Source: Alloiococcus sp035301245
Lineage (GTDB): Bacteria > Bacillota > Bacilli > Lactobacillales > Carnobacteriaceae_A
Direction: 5' to 3'
Assembly: GCA_035301245.1 (NCBI GenBank)
Contig: DATGUS010000099.1
Coordinates: forward strand, 1 to 7,056
DNA: 7,056 nt
Part shown: positions 1-6,381 of the stretch, piece by piece
How positions within the stretch are numbered: the first letter of the stretch is position 1
Layout of the letters: each line of letters begins with the position of its first letter
Program-made: the position numbers and the translations under genes
Notes under the pieces: model-generated
What the model was told of the DNA's origin: nothing
Database searches by the model: none
What the model saw: only the letters and a program-made list of their open reading frames with translations

Positions 1-226
1 TGTTGGGTTGTTGCAAGTTGAAGTTAACTCCAAACGGTTTATCTGTTCCTTTACGTACCGTTTGAATTTCCTGCCGTAAGCCATCAGCATCCAGTGCGCC
101 ACACGTTAGTACACCAAGACCACCTGCTTTTGATACGGCAATGACGAGAGAGCTGCGTGAGACATATTGCATACCACCTTGGATGATTGGATACTTGATG
201 TTTAACAAAGTATTAATTCGCGACAT
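1..226 (-). CDS. Nitronate monooxygenase-family flavoprotein, N-terminal part (gene runs off the window start)
   Basis: The first 75 codons of a minus-strand gene begin at ATG 226-224, preceded by an AAGGGA ribosome binding site at about 7-8 bases. The translation opens MSRINTLLNIKYPIIQGGMQ, followed by AVSKAGGLGVLT (about residues 30-41) and TDKPFGVNFNL (about 61-71). These three blocks are the N-terminal signature of the FMN-binding TIM-barrel family that includes nitronate monooxygenase (2-nitropropane dioxygenase) and the enoyl-ACP reductase FabK. The GGMQ block and the TC.AL..DGLR stretch resemble nitronate monooxygenases more than FabK, but catalytic residues lie further in and are not visible, so the exact function is open. 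Family members oxidise alkyl nitronates such as propionate 3-nitronate using FMN and oxygen in the cytoplasm. The gene is divergent from the thiolase operon and has its own promoter with an overlapping cre-like site. Confidence 0.88.
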   Translation of the reverse strand, partial: MSRINTLLNIKYPIIQGGMQYVSRSSLVIAVSKAGGLGVLTCGALDADGLRQEIQTVRKGTDKPFGVNFNLQQPN

Positions 227-266
227 ATTGATCTGTCCCTTCAAGAGTATTAATTAATTTTAACTA

Positions 267-295
267 AGTATAATTGTGTGTGTAAGCATTTTCAA
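267..295 (-). promoter_or_regulatory. Sigma-A promoter of the nitronate monooxygenase-family gene
   Basis: Read on the minus strand, TTGAAA (295-290) is followed after exactly 17 bases by TATACT (272-267). Both hexamers are 5/6 or close to consensus and the spacing is ideal. The start codon lies about 40 bases downstream at 226. No experimental start site can be seen, but position and quality make this the obvious promoter for the flavoprotein gene. Confidence 0.75.
281..294. promoter_or_regulatory. Catabolite-responsive element (cre-like CcpA site) over the flavoprotein promoter
   Basis: TGTAAGCATTTTCA (TGAAAATGCTTACA on the other strand) matches 13 of 14 positions of the cre consensus TGWAARCGYTWNCW. 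The only mismatch is in the central CG, which is CA here. The site covers most of the -35 hexamer and the spacer of the minus-strand promoter, where CcpA binding would block RNA polymerase. Repression by preferred sugars is an inference. The central CG is the best conserved part of cre, so affinity may be reduced. Confidence 0.5.
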
Positions 296-439
296 ATATG
301 ACCGTTAAGTATTATTATATAAATAGTTAACAAGAAAATTACATTTAATGCAAATGATGATCTATGAAGGTTTTAAGGCTGGGGTGTCATCATCTTACTA
401 ATAATTGCTATAAGAAATGTTTGTTTTATAGAAATGGTT

Positions 440-470
440 ATATCTGGAAATTCATTTGAAAACCAGATAT
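440..470. repeat. Inverted repeat / hairpin with downstream T run in the divergent region
   Basis: ATATCTGG (440-447) and CCAGATAT (463-470) are perfect 8-base complements separated by 15 bases. Within the loop TTC (451-453) can pair with GAA (458-460). A T run (473-477) follows two bases after the stem, so on the plus strand it has the form of a weak intrinsic terminator. No plus-strand gene precedes it in the window, however. It sits directly upstream of the predicted thiolase -35 (476-481), so a regulator binding site is an equal possibility. Confidence 0.4.
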
Positions 471-475
471 CATTT

Positions 476-505
476 TTGATAAGTAGGTGGCAAAGATTGT
501 AAAAT
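476..505 (+). promoter_or_regulatory. Candidate promoter of the thiolase-crotonase operon
   Basis: TTGATA (476-481) and TAAAAT (500-505) are separated by 18 bases and each matches 5 of 6 consensus positions. This is the best sigma-A-like pair I found upstream of the thiolase on the plus strand. It would give a leader of roughly 110 bases. AT-rich DNA produces such pairs by chance, so this is tentative. Confidence 0.4.
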
Positions 506-610
506 AAAAGTAATATTGAATTCACTACAAGATTGTGATGGATGATACTTTTTATTTTATTAATCCATTATTCATTTTTAAATTCAAAATATTTATATTT
601 ATTTTAATGA

Positions 611-628
611 GAAAGAGTGATTGATTTG
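611..628 (+). promoter_or_regulatory. Ribosome binding site deciding a TTG start for the thiolase
   Basis: AAAGAGTGAT (612-621) resembles the anti-Shine-Dalgarno complement AAAGGAGGTGAT and lies about 5-7 bases before TTG 626-628. The in-frame GTG at 617 is inside this element, leaving no ribosome binding site at a workable distance for it. Starting at TTG gives an N-terminus (fMet)KKSVILSAVRTPFGK, which fits the usual thiolase start. Confidence 0.6.
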
Positions 629-1813
629 AAAAAAAGTGTTATTTTAAGTGCAGTAAGAACACCGTTTGGTAAATTAGGTGGTGCATTATCACCATTATCA
701 GCAATTGATTTGGGAGCGGAAGCGATTAAGGAGGCGATTAACAAAAGCGGCGTTGGTCAAGAAGAGATTGATTATGTGATTATGGGTCAAGTGCTTCAAG
801 CTGGTGTCGGTCAGATTCCATCAAGACAGGCAACCATTAAAGCTGGATTAGATTGGTCAGTTGGATCTGAAACCATTAACCGTGTATGTGCCTCAAGTTT
901 ACGTGCCGTAACAATGGCTAATCAAATGATTAAAATTGGTGACCGCGATATTATTGTAGCTGGCGGTATGGAGAGTATGTCTAATGCCCCTTTCGCATCA
1001 AAAGATATGCGTTTTGGACACCGTATGTTCCACTCACAAATGCTTGACTTAATGGTTCATGATGGCTTATGGGACCCGTTCTACGGTCAACACATGGCGG
1101 TTAATGGTGGCTATGGTGCAGATAAATACGAAGTGACACGCGAACAGCAAGATAAATGGGCTTTACGTAGTCAAGAATTAGCATCTAAAGCAATAGAAAA
1201 TGGTTACTTAGACGAAGAGATTGTGCCGGTTATTGTACCACAACGTCGAGGTGATTCAGTGACAGTTGATAAAGATGAACCACCAAGACCATCTACAACA
1301 ATGGAAGATTTAAGTCAGTTACCTGGTTTATTTATAGAAGGAAATACCGTTACAGCAGGGAACGCACCAGGTGTCAATGACGGAGCTTCAGCAGTAGTGG
1401 TAGCTTCTGAAGAAAAAGCAAAAGAGCTTGGTATCAAACCATTAGCAACGATTGTAGATCATGCTGAAGTCTCAGTGGAAACAAGACTGATTGCTAATGC
1501 ACCAGGTCATGCGATTGAAGCACTACTCGAAAAAGCAGAATTAACTATCGAAGATATTGACTTATTCGAAATTAACGAAGCTTTTGCAGCCGTCACTTTA
1601 GTTACTCAAAAAATGTTAAATATTCCAAGTGAAAAAATCAACGTGAATGGTGGAGCGATTGCCTATGGTCACCCTATTGGAGCAACTGGTGGCCGCATTC
1701 TAACAACATTAGTTCATGAAATGAGAAGACGTCAATTACGTTACGGTATTGCAGCAATTTGTAGTGGTGGGGCACAAGGTGACGCTGTCCTAATAGAATG
1801 TCAGTACGATTAA
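626..1813 (+). CDS. Thiolase (acetyl-CoA C-acetyl/acyltransferase), MmgA-like
   Basis: This is a 395-residue thiolase, full length for the family. Thiolases reversibly join or cleave acyl-CoA and acetyl-CoA in the cytoplasm, in either beta-oxidation or acetoacetyl-CoA synthesis. Catalytic residues are intact (TTG-start numbering): nucleophile Cys88 in NRVCASSLRAV, Asn317 in NEAFAAV, His349 in GGAIAYGHPIGATGGR, and general acid/base Cys379 in CSGGAQGDAVL. The N-terminal SAVRTPFGKLGG, the GQIPSRQA block, VCASSLRAVT and the C-terminal AICSGGAQGDAVL closely resemble what I recall of Bacillus subtilis MmgA. It is much less like staphylococcal VraB. The start is chosen as TTG 626; a GTG at 617 would add three residues. 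A crotonase follows 53 bases later without an intervening terminator, so the two are probably co-transcribed. Direction (degradative or biosynthetic) and chain-length preference cannot be read from the sequence. Confidence 0.93.
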   Translation: MKKSVILSAVRTPFGKLGGALSPLSAIDLGAEAIKEAINKSGVGQEEIDYVIMGQVLQAGVGQIPSRQATIKAGLDWSVGSETINRVCASSLRAVTMANQMIKIGDRDIIVAGGMESMSNAPFASKDMRFGHRMFHSQMLDLMVHDGLWDPFYGQHMAVNGGYGADKYEVTREQQDKWALRSQELASKAIENGYLDEEIVPVIVPQRRGDSVTVDKDEPPRPSTTMEDLSQLPGLFIEGNTVTAGNAPGVNDGASAVVVASEEKAKELGIKPLATIVDHAEVSVETRLIANAPGHAIEALLEKAELTIEDIDLFEINEAFAAVTLVTQKMLNIPSEKINVNGGAIAYGHPIGATGGRILTTLVHEMRRRQLRYGIAAICSGGAQGDAVLIECQYD

Positions 1814-1866
1814 AAGACGATCGCTAATAAAAATGTGAAGCACGTATCAGTAAGGAGAATGTTCAA

Positions 1867-2655
1867 ATGACAGAATTTAATCATGTTAAATTTGAGGTTG
1901 AAAATCAAATCGGAATTTTGAAAATAGATAATCCCAAAACGCTAAATGCTCTTAATGAAGCAACCTTAATAGAGATTAAGACAGTAGTAGAACAGATTGA
2001 CCGAGAAGAAGGGGATGTTCGTTTCTTAATTATTACTGGCGAAGGCAACAAAGCGTTTGTTGCTGGAATAGATATTAAAGAGCTGAAAGGCAAAACTACT
2101 CTAGAAGGTCGTGAGTTCTCTGAACTAGGTAATAGCACGTTTAATGCGATTAGTAACTTACCAATTCCTACCTTAGCAGCAATGAACGGTTATGCATTAG
2201 GTGGTGGGTTAGAATTAGCATTAGCTTGTGATATTAGATTTGCTTCAGAGACTGTCTTAGCGGGATTGCCTGAATTAAAATTGGGAGTTATCCCAGGTTT
2301 CGGTGGAACACAACGCTTAGCTCGCACAGTTGGCGTAGCCAAGGCTAAAGAATTAATCTTCAGTTCTAAAAATGTGGAAGCTGAAGAAGGTCTTAAGATC
2401 GGATTGTTCAACCAAATATTTGCTCAAAGTCACTTAATGCCTGAAGCGAAAAAATATGCAGAAACGGTGATTAAACGAGCTCCCATTGCGACTCGTTTTG
2501 CAAAAATGGCGATTGATACCGGCTATGAACTTGATTTTAATAGAGCGATCGATTTCGAAAAAGAATTATTCGGTTCACTCTTTGCGACAGAAGATACGAA
2601 AGAAGGCTTGCAGGCATTTGTTGATAAGCGCCAAGCTAAATTCAAAAATAAATAA
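1867..2655 (+). CDS. Enoyl-CoA hydratase/isomerase (crotonase family; Crt-like)
   Basis: This is a complete 262-residue crotonase, the usual length, with AAGGAG (1852-1857) nine bases before its ATG. Crotonases of this type hydrate trans-2-enoyl-CoA to 3-hydroxyacyl-CoA, or dehydrate 3-hydroxybutyryl-CoA in the reverse direction. The first oxyanion-hole segment is FVAGIDIKEL (64-73). The second is GYALGGGLELALACD (108-122). The two acidic residues that activate water are present as Glu116 and Glu136 (in LPELKLGVIPGFGGTQRL), 20 residues apart as in rat mitochondrial crotonase. That pair argues for a true hydratase rather than an isomerase-only paralogue. The usual AGAD motif reads AGID here; only the backbone NH is needed, so activity is expected. 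The overall pattern resembles clostridial 3-hydroxybutyryl-CoA dehydratase (Crt). It pairs with the thiolase, but no 3-hydroxyacyl-CoA dehydrogenase is adjacent. Confidence 0.92.
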   Translation: MTEFNHVKFEVENQIGILKIDNPKTLNALNEATLIEIKTVVEQIDREEGDVRFLIITGEGNKAFVAGIDIKELKGKTTLEGREFSELGNSTFNAISNLPIPTLAAMNGYALGGGLELALACDIRFASETVLAGLPELKLGVIPGFGGTQRLARTVGVAKAKELIFSSKNVEAEEGLKIGLFNQIFAQSHLMPEAKKYAETVIKRAPIATRFAKMAIDTGYELDFNRAIDFEKELFGSLFATEDTKEGLQAFVDKRQAKFKNK

Positions 2656-2688
2656 AATAAGTAAAAAATTAATATTGTATGTGATTCG

Positions 2689-2718
2689 TTGAAAACGTTT
2701 TACATTTTTGTTTATAAT
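2689..2718 (+). promoter_or_regulatory. kbl: Strong sigma-A promoter of kbl-tdh
   Basis: TTGAAA (2689-2694) and a perfect TATAAT (2713-2718) are separated by 18 bases, and the kbl ATG is 30 bases past the -10 box. The crotonase gene ends 33 bases upstream with no clear terminator, so read-through from the thiolase operon may add to expression from this promoter. Confidence 0.78.
2690..2703. promoter_or_regulatory. cre-like palindrome over the kbl promoter
   Basis: TGAAAACGTTTTAC matches the cre consensus TGWAARCGYTWNCW in 12 of 14 positions, including the central CG and a perfect AAAACGTTTT core. The two mismatches are the last two bases; the expected CA appears one base late (2703-2704), as if one base had been inserted. 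It overlaps the -35 box and spacer, where CcpA would repress. Control of threonine breakdown by catabolite repression is an inference. Confidence 0.45.
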
Positions 2719-2748
2719 GAATATGAATAAAAAGTAGGAGGAAAAAAT

Positions 2749-3942
2749 ATGTCAAAAATTTTAGATGAATTTCTAACTAGTAATCTCAATGAATTAGAAG
2801 AAAAAGGGTTACTGACTACAATTGATGTTCTAGAAGATCATGGGAACGGTCCGATTATTCAAATCGAAGGAAAAGAGTTAATTAACTTTGCGTCAAACAA
2901 CTATCTTGGATTTGCAACGCGTGAAGAATTAATTGAAGCAGACATTGCTGCCACGAAAAAATATGGTGTGGGCGCTGGTGCAGTTCGTACAATTAACGGA
3001 ACGCTAGATATTCACCGTAACTTAGAAAAGAAAATTGCAGAATTCAAAGGGACTGAAGATGCGATTGCTTTCCAGTCAGGTTTTAACGGTAATATGGGTG
3101 GTATCCCAGCGGTCATGAAAAAAGGTGACGCCATTCTTTCTGACGAATTAAACCACGCATCGATTATTGATGGATGTCGCTTGTCTGGCGCTAAGATTAT
3201 CCGTGTGAAACACCAAGATATGGAAGACTTAGAGCAAAAAGCGAAAGAAGCAACTGAAAGTGGCGAATACGACAAAGTCATGTATATCACTGATGGTGTA
3301 TTCTCAATGGATGGTGACGTGGCGAAGATTGATGAAATCGTTGAAATTGCTAAGAAATATAACCTAATTACATATGTAGATGATGCTCACGGTACAGGTG
3401 TATTAGGTAAAGGTGCTGGAACAGTTAAGCAATTTGGTAAACAAAATGATATCGACATGCAATTAGGTACTTTATCTAAAGGTGTAGGCGTTGTCGGAGG
3501 CTATATAGCTGGTTCAGCTAAATTAATAAAATGGCTAAAATCACAAGCTCGTCCATTTTTATTCTCAACTTCTCTAACACCAGGATCTGCAGGAGCGATT
3601 ATTAAAGCAATTGAATTGATGCAAGAAAATCCTGAGTTAGTACAAAAAGTTTGGGATAATGCTGATTATTTCAAATCAGAATTACAACGTATTGGTTATG
3701 ACATTGGCGTTTCAGAAACACCAATCACGCCTGTTATCGTAGGTGATGAAAAATTAGCACAAGAATTTTCACATAAATTAATCGAAAAAGGCGTATATGC
3801 TAAGCCCATTGTATACCCTACAGTGCCTTTAGGAACAGGACGTATCCGTAACATGCCAAACGCGAGTCATACGAAAGAGATGATCGACAAAGCGATTAAA
3901 GTGTATGAAGAAGTCGGCAAAGAATTAGGCATCATTAAGTAG
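2749..3942 (+). CDS. kbl: Glycine C-acetyltransferase (2-amino-3-ketobutyrate CoA ligase)
   Basis: This 397-residue protein has the family's standard length, with AGGAGG (2736-2741) seven bases before the ATG. It is a cytoplasmic PLP enzyme of the alpha-oxoamine synthase group that cleaves 2-amino-3-oxobutyrate with CoA to glycine and acetyl-CoA. Visible signatures are INFASNNYLGF (45-55), GVGAGAVRTINGT (73-85), the cofactor-stacking His136 in LNHAS, the PLP-binding DDAHGTGVLG (211-220), and the Schiff-base lysine Lys244 in TLSKGVGVVGGY. The C-terminal GTGRIRNMPNASHT (362-375) is the usual closing motif. Related 8-amino-7-oxononanoate synthase (BioF) and 5-aminolevulinate synthase share the fold. 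The adjacent threonine dehydrogenase gene settles the assignment as Kbl. The two genes are 11 bases apart and share the promoter and cre-like site upstream. Confidence 0.96.
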   Translation: MSKILDEFLTSNLNELEEKGLLTTIDVLEDHGNGPIIQIEGKELINFASNNYLGFATREELIEADIAATKKYGVGAGAVRTINGTLDIHRNLEKKIAEFKGTEDAIAFQSGFNGNMGGIPAVMKKGDAILSDELNHASIIDGCRLSGAKIIRVKHQDMEDLEQKAKEATESGEYDKVMYITDGVFSMDGDVAKIDEIVEIAKKYNLITYVDDAHGTGVLGKGAGTVKQFGKQNDIDMQLGTLSKGVGVVGGYIAGSAKLIKWLKSQARPFLFSTSLTPGSAGAIIKAIELMQENPELVQKVWDNADYFKSELQRIGYDIGVSETPITPVIVGDEKLAQEFSHKLIEKGVYAKPIVYPTVPLGTGRIRNMPNASHTKEMIDKAIKVYEEVGKELGIIK

Positions 3943-3953
3943 GAGGCGTATCC

Positions 3954-4934
3954 ATGAAAAAAGTATTAATTACAGGAAGTTTAGGTCAAATTGGATCAGA
4001 ATTAGCAGAACGTTTAAGAGAAGAATTAGGTGTTGATAATGTTATTGCAACAAGTATCGATACACTTGATACACCGGTCGTACGTAACGGCATTTTCGAA
4101 GTATTAGATGTTATGGATTATGATAAATTTCTAAAAATCGCTAAAGAACATGAAGTAGATACTATTGTTCACTTAGCAGCGTTACTATCAGCTACCGCAG
4201 AAGAAAAACCACAATTTGGCTGGGATTTAAACATGCAAGGGTTGATTAATGCGTTAGAAGTAGGTCGTGAAGTGGATGCCACGGTCTTTGCACCATCTTC
4301 AATCGCTGTGTTTGGAGACAGTACACCAGCTGATCAGACACCGCAAGACACAATCATGCGTCCTAGCACAATGTATGGTGTGACAAAGGTTGCTGGTGAA
4401 TTACTATGCGACTACTACTATACAAAATATGGATTAGATACTCGTTCAGTACGATTCCCTGGTTTAATTTCTTATAAGGTAGAGCCAGGTGGCGGTACAA
4501 CAGATTATGCGGTAGATATTTACTATGAAGCATTAAAAAACAAAAAATATACCTCTTATATTGCAGAGGGTACTTACATGGATATGATGTTTATGGATGA
4601 TGCCATTGATTGTATTATTGATCTGATCAAAGCAGATCCAGACCGCTTAGAACATCGCAACAGCTTTAATGTTACAGGTATGTCGTTTGATCCAGAAGAA
4701 ATCGCGGCGTCAATACGTAAGTTTATTCCTGACTTCGAACTAGCATATGATGTAGATGATGTTCGACAAGGCATCGCTGAAACATGGCCAAACTCACTGG
4801 ATGATTCTGCTGCACGTAAAGAATGGGACTTCAATCCAAAATATGATTTGGATAAGATGACCGAGCGAATGCTTAAAGAATTAACTAAAAAATTCAAAGC
4901 AGAAGGTGTCACCATGGCAGTAGAGATTGATTAA
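3954..4934 (+). CDS. tdh: L-threonine 3-dehydrogenase, SDR (NAD-dependent epimerase-like) type
   Basis: This is a 326-residue extended short-chain dehydrogenase. It oxidises the 3-hydroxyl of L-threonine with NAD+ to 2-amino-3-oxobutyrate, the substrate of Kbl. The Rossmann motif GSLGQIG (8-14) opens the protein. HLAALLSATAE (73-83) lines the cofactor site. The catalytic Ser is in PSSIAVFGDS (114-123), and Tyr141 and Lys145 form the YxxxK pair in MYGVTKVAGELL. RFPGLISYKVEPGGGTTDYA (167-186) is characteristic of the SDR-type threonine dehydrogenases known from Flavobacterium, Cupriavidus and staphylococci. These are unrelated to the zinc-dependent E. coli Tdh. Proteins like this are often annotated only as NAD-dependent epimerase. 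Its AGGAGG begins within the kbl stop codon (TAG at 3940-3942), which indicates translational coupling. A strong terminator ends the operon. Confidence 0.94.
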   Translation: MKKVLITGSLGQIGSELAERLREELGVDNVIATSIDTLDTPVVRNGIFEVLDVMDYDKFLKIAKEHEVDTIVHLAALLSATAEEKPQFGWDLNMQGLINALEVGREVDATVFAPSSIAVFGDSTPADQTPQDTIMRPSTMYGVTKVAGELLCDYYYTKYGLDTRSVRFPGLISYKVEPGGGTTDYAVDIYYEALKNKKYTSYIAEGTYMDMMFMDDAIDCIIDLIKADPDRLEHRNSFNVTGMSFDPEEIAASIRKFIPDFELAYDVDDVRQGIAETWPNSLDDSAARKEWDFNPKYDLDKMTERMLKELTKKFKAEGVTMAVEID

Positions 4935-4954
4935 TACGAATTAAATAAACAAAA

Positions 4955-4991
4955 AAAAGAACTCATTACAACATTTGTAATGAGTTCTTTT
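4955..4991 (+). terminator. Intrinsic terminator after tdh
   Basis: A 17-bp perfect stem pairs AAAAGAACTCATTACAA (4955-4971) with its complement (4975-4991) around a 3-base loop, the descending arm ending in TTTT. An A run (4951-4958) gives the opposite strand a matching T tract, so it could terminate in both directions. It lies 20 bases after the tdh stop codon. Confidence 0.92.
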
Positions 4992-5000
4992 AGTGTTAAG

Positions 5001-5041
5001 AGTTGTTTGATTAAGTTCGTGTATAACACGTTAGAACAACT
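5001..5041. repeat. Interrupted hairpin downstream of the tdh terminator
   Basis: AGTTGTT (5001-5007) pairs with AACAACT (5035-5041). Inside it CGTGT (5018-5022) pairs with ACACG (5026-5030) around a 3-base loop, leaving an asymmetric internal loop of 10 and 4 bases. The right arm is followed by a T-rich but interrupted stretch (TTTAGTTTTA). It could be a back-up terminator, an operator or a chance fold. It lies about 90 bases before the next promoter's -10 box and would be outside that transcript. Confidence 0.35.
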
Positions 5042-5129
5042 TTAGTTTTAAGCATAAATAACCAGGTAATATTTAAAGGATAACTAAACAAAGATAGAGT
5101 GTTATTAGTCATAAACAACATTTTTTCTA

Positions 5130-5138
5130 TGATATAAT
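5130..5138 (+). promoter_or_regulatory. Extended -10 promoter of the amidohydrolase-permease operon
   Basis: TGATATAAT (5130-5138) is a perfect TATAAT preceded by the TGn extension. No good -35 hexamer sits 17 or 18 bases upstream (TCATAA at 5109-5114 is the nearest candidate), which is typical of extended -10 promoters. The expected transcript would have a leader of roughly 35 bases before the amidohydrolase start. Confidence 0.65.
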
Positions 5139-5168
5139 TATTTTAAAAAGTCAATACTAAAATGAATG

Positions 5169-5183
5169 AGGAAGATTATGATG
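5169..5183 (+). promoter_or_regulatory. Ribosome binding site deciding the amidohydrolase start
   Basis: AGGAAG (5169-5174) lies six bases before ATG 5181. The in-frame ATG at 5166 overlaps this element and has no ribosome binding site of its own, and ATG 5178 is only three bases away. ATG 5181 (MSLLSELNKK) is therefore preferred, with 5178 as the alternative. Confidence 0.6.
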
Positions 5184-6367
5184 AGTTTACTATCCGAATT
5201 AAACAAAAAATTAGACAATAAAAAGGACCGTATGATAGAAATCAGACGTTATCTTCACGAACATCCAGAACTATCTTTTGAAGAAAATGAAACCGCAAAA
5301 TATATAGAAGAATTTTATGATGATGTTGCGGTTGACAATATTGAAACTAATGTATCCGATCAATTAGGAATTATTGTCACATTAATGGGGAAAAAGAAGG
5401 CAAAACAATAGCCCTTCGTGCTGATTTTGATGCATTACCTATTCAAGAAGAAACAGATTTAGAATATAAGTCTAAAAATGACGGTGTCATGCACGCTTGT
5501 GGTCATGATGCACACACTGCTTATTTATTAATTTTGGCTGAATCACTCGCTGAATTAAAACATTTAATCAATGGGACGGTTAAAATCTTGCACCAACCAG
5601 CTGAAGAGGTAGCCCCAGGCGGTGCACTAGGTATGATTGAAGGTGGTGCACTGGATGATGTTGATTATGTATTTGGCGCACATGTGATGTCACAATTTGA
5701 AAATCGTACAGTCTATTCGCATGAAGGACCAACACAAACCGCTCGTGGATTTTTCCGACTGAAAGTAAAAGGTAAAGGCGGACATGGCTCAAGTCCACAT
5801 GAAGCTAACGATGCGATTGTTGCAGCAAGTACCTTTGTAGTGAATGCACAACAAGTTGTCTCAAGACGATTAAATCCATTTGATATGGGTGTTGTAACAA
5901 TTGGTAACTTTGATGGACGTGGTCAGTTTAATATTATTAAAGATGCTGTGGTACTTGAAGGGGATGTTCGTACCATGTCTAATGAATCAGCAGAGATTGT
6001 TGAACGTGAAATCACTAATCTAGCAAAAGGATTAGAAACAGGATACGGTGTCGAAACGGAACTCTATTACGACAACAACTATCCGGTTCTTTATAACGAT
6101 CCGGAAGTCACACGCACAGTGATGGATGCTTTAGAGAAAGCTGATGTCGAAGAGATTAGTGCTGTTGAAGACAGTGGACAGGTACCTCCATCAGAAGACT
6201 TCGCCTATTATTTAGAAAAAGTACCCGGAACCTTTATCTATATAGGTGCTAAGGTCGAAGGTAAAGAAGCTTACCCACACCATCATCCGAAGTTTGAAAT
6301 TAATGAAGACTCTCTTATGGTCGCAGCCAAAGCTATGTCAGTAATTGTCAATAAATATATCGGTTAG
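5181..6367 (+). pseudogene. M20D-family amidohydrolase (hippurate/IAA-amino acid hydrolase-like), frameshifted
   Basis: Two adjacent frames encode one metallopeptidase M20D protein of 395 residues once the frame is restored. The upstream frame encodes MSLLSELNKK through GIIVTLMGKK and ends at TAG 5409-5411. The homology continues one base back as EGKTIALRADFDALP from 5396. One A added to the A5 run at 5391-5395 restores a continuous protein. All metal and catalytic residues remain (restored numbering): Cys107 and His109 in HACGHDAHT, Glu142/Glu143 in HQPAEEVAPGG, His168 in GAHV, the lid motif GGHGSSPH (200-207), and a C-terminal His in HHHPKF (367-372). Such enzymes cleave N-acyl or N-aryl amino acids or related amides in the cytoplasm; substrate is unknown here. 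As written, no active enzyme forms, because the ligands lie after the break. With only one lesion, sequencing error, recent mutation or a reversible tract are all possible. A permease gene follows 14 bases later. Confidence 0.85.
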
Positions 6368-6381
6368 AGGAGGGTGATATA

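Larger units (their letters stand above)
227..616. other. 390-bp divergent intergenic region without a gene
   Basis: This AT-rich stretch separates the minus-strand flavoprotein gene from the plus-strand thiolase operon. It contains the flavoprotein promoter and cre-like site, an 8-bp inverted repeat with a following T run, and a plausible thiolase promoter, all listed separately. A less AT-rich patch around 365-395 is flanked by a 7-bp inverted repeat (ATGATGA at 354-360 and TCATCAT at 387-393, 26-base loop), too weak to name. No open frame here has both a ribosome binding site and a recognisable product, and I recognise no riboswitch class. Confidence 0.6.

Noticed and set aside
354..393. 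Possible riboswitch or structured leader between the ATGATGA/TCATCAT arms
   Set aside because: A 7-bp AT-rich stem with a 26-base loop, upstream of the predicted promoter, with no motif of a known riboswitch class.
348..401. Short ORF with ATG codons at 348, 354 and 357, ending at TAA 399
   Set aside because: At most 17 codons, no ribosome binding site, and no recognisable product.
561..585. FadR-like operator (TGAATGA..TCATTCA type) around AATCCATTATTCATT upstream of the thiolase
   Set aside because: Only one half-site matches; the other half diverges at most positions, so it is not distinguishable from AT-rich background.
2486..2692. 68-codon frame overlapping the crotonase 3' end
   Set aside because: Lies out of frame over a well-supported gene, has no ribosome binding site, and its composition is what an overlapping frame would give.
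4574..4915. 113-codon minus-strand frame inside tdh
   Set aside because: Antisense shadow of a strongly supported SDR gene; the serine-rich composition is typical of such shadows and it has no promoter or ribosome binding site.
5053..5070. Imperfect palindrome ATAACCAGGTAAT upstream of the amidohydrolase promoter
   Set aside because: Short, one mismatch, and not a motif I can tie to a regulator.
5387..5400. Programmed -1 ribosomal frameshifting in the amidohydrolase (G AAA AAG resembles the dnaX-type slippery site)
   Set aside because: The P-site codon cannot re-pair because the base before AAA is G. The GGGG upstream is too close to act as a stimulatory Shine-Dalgarno, I see no strong downstream hairpin, and M20 enzymes are not known to use frameshifting.
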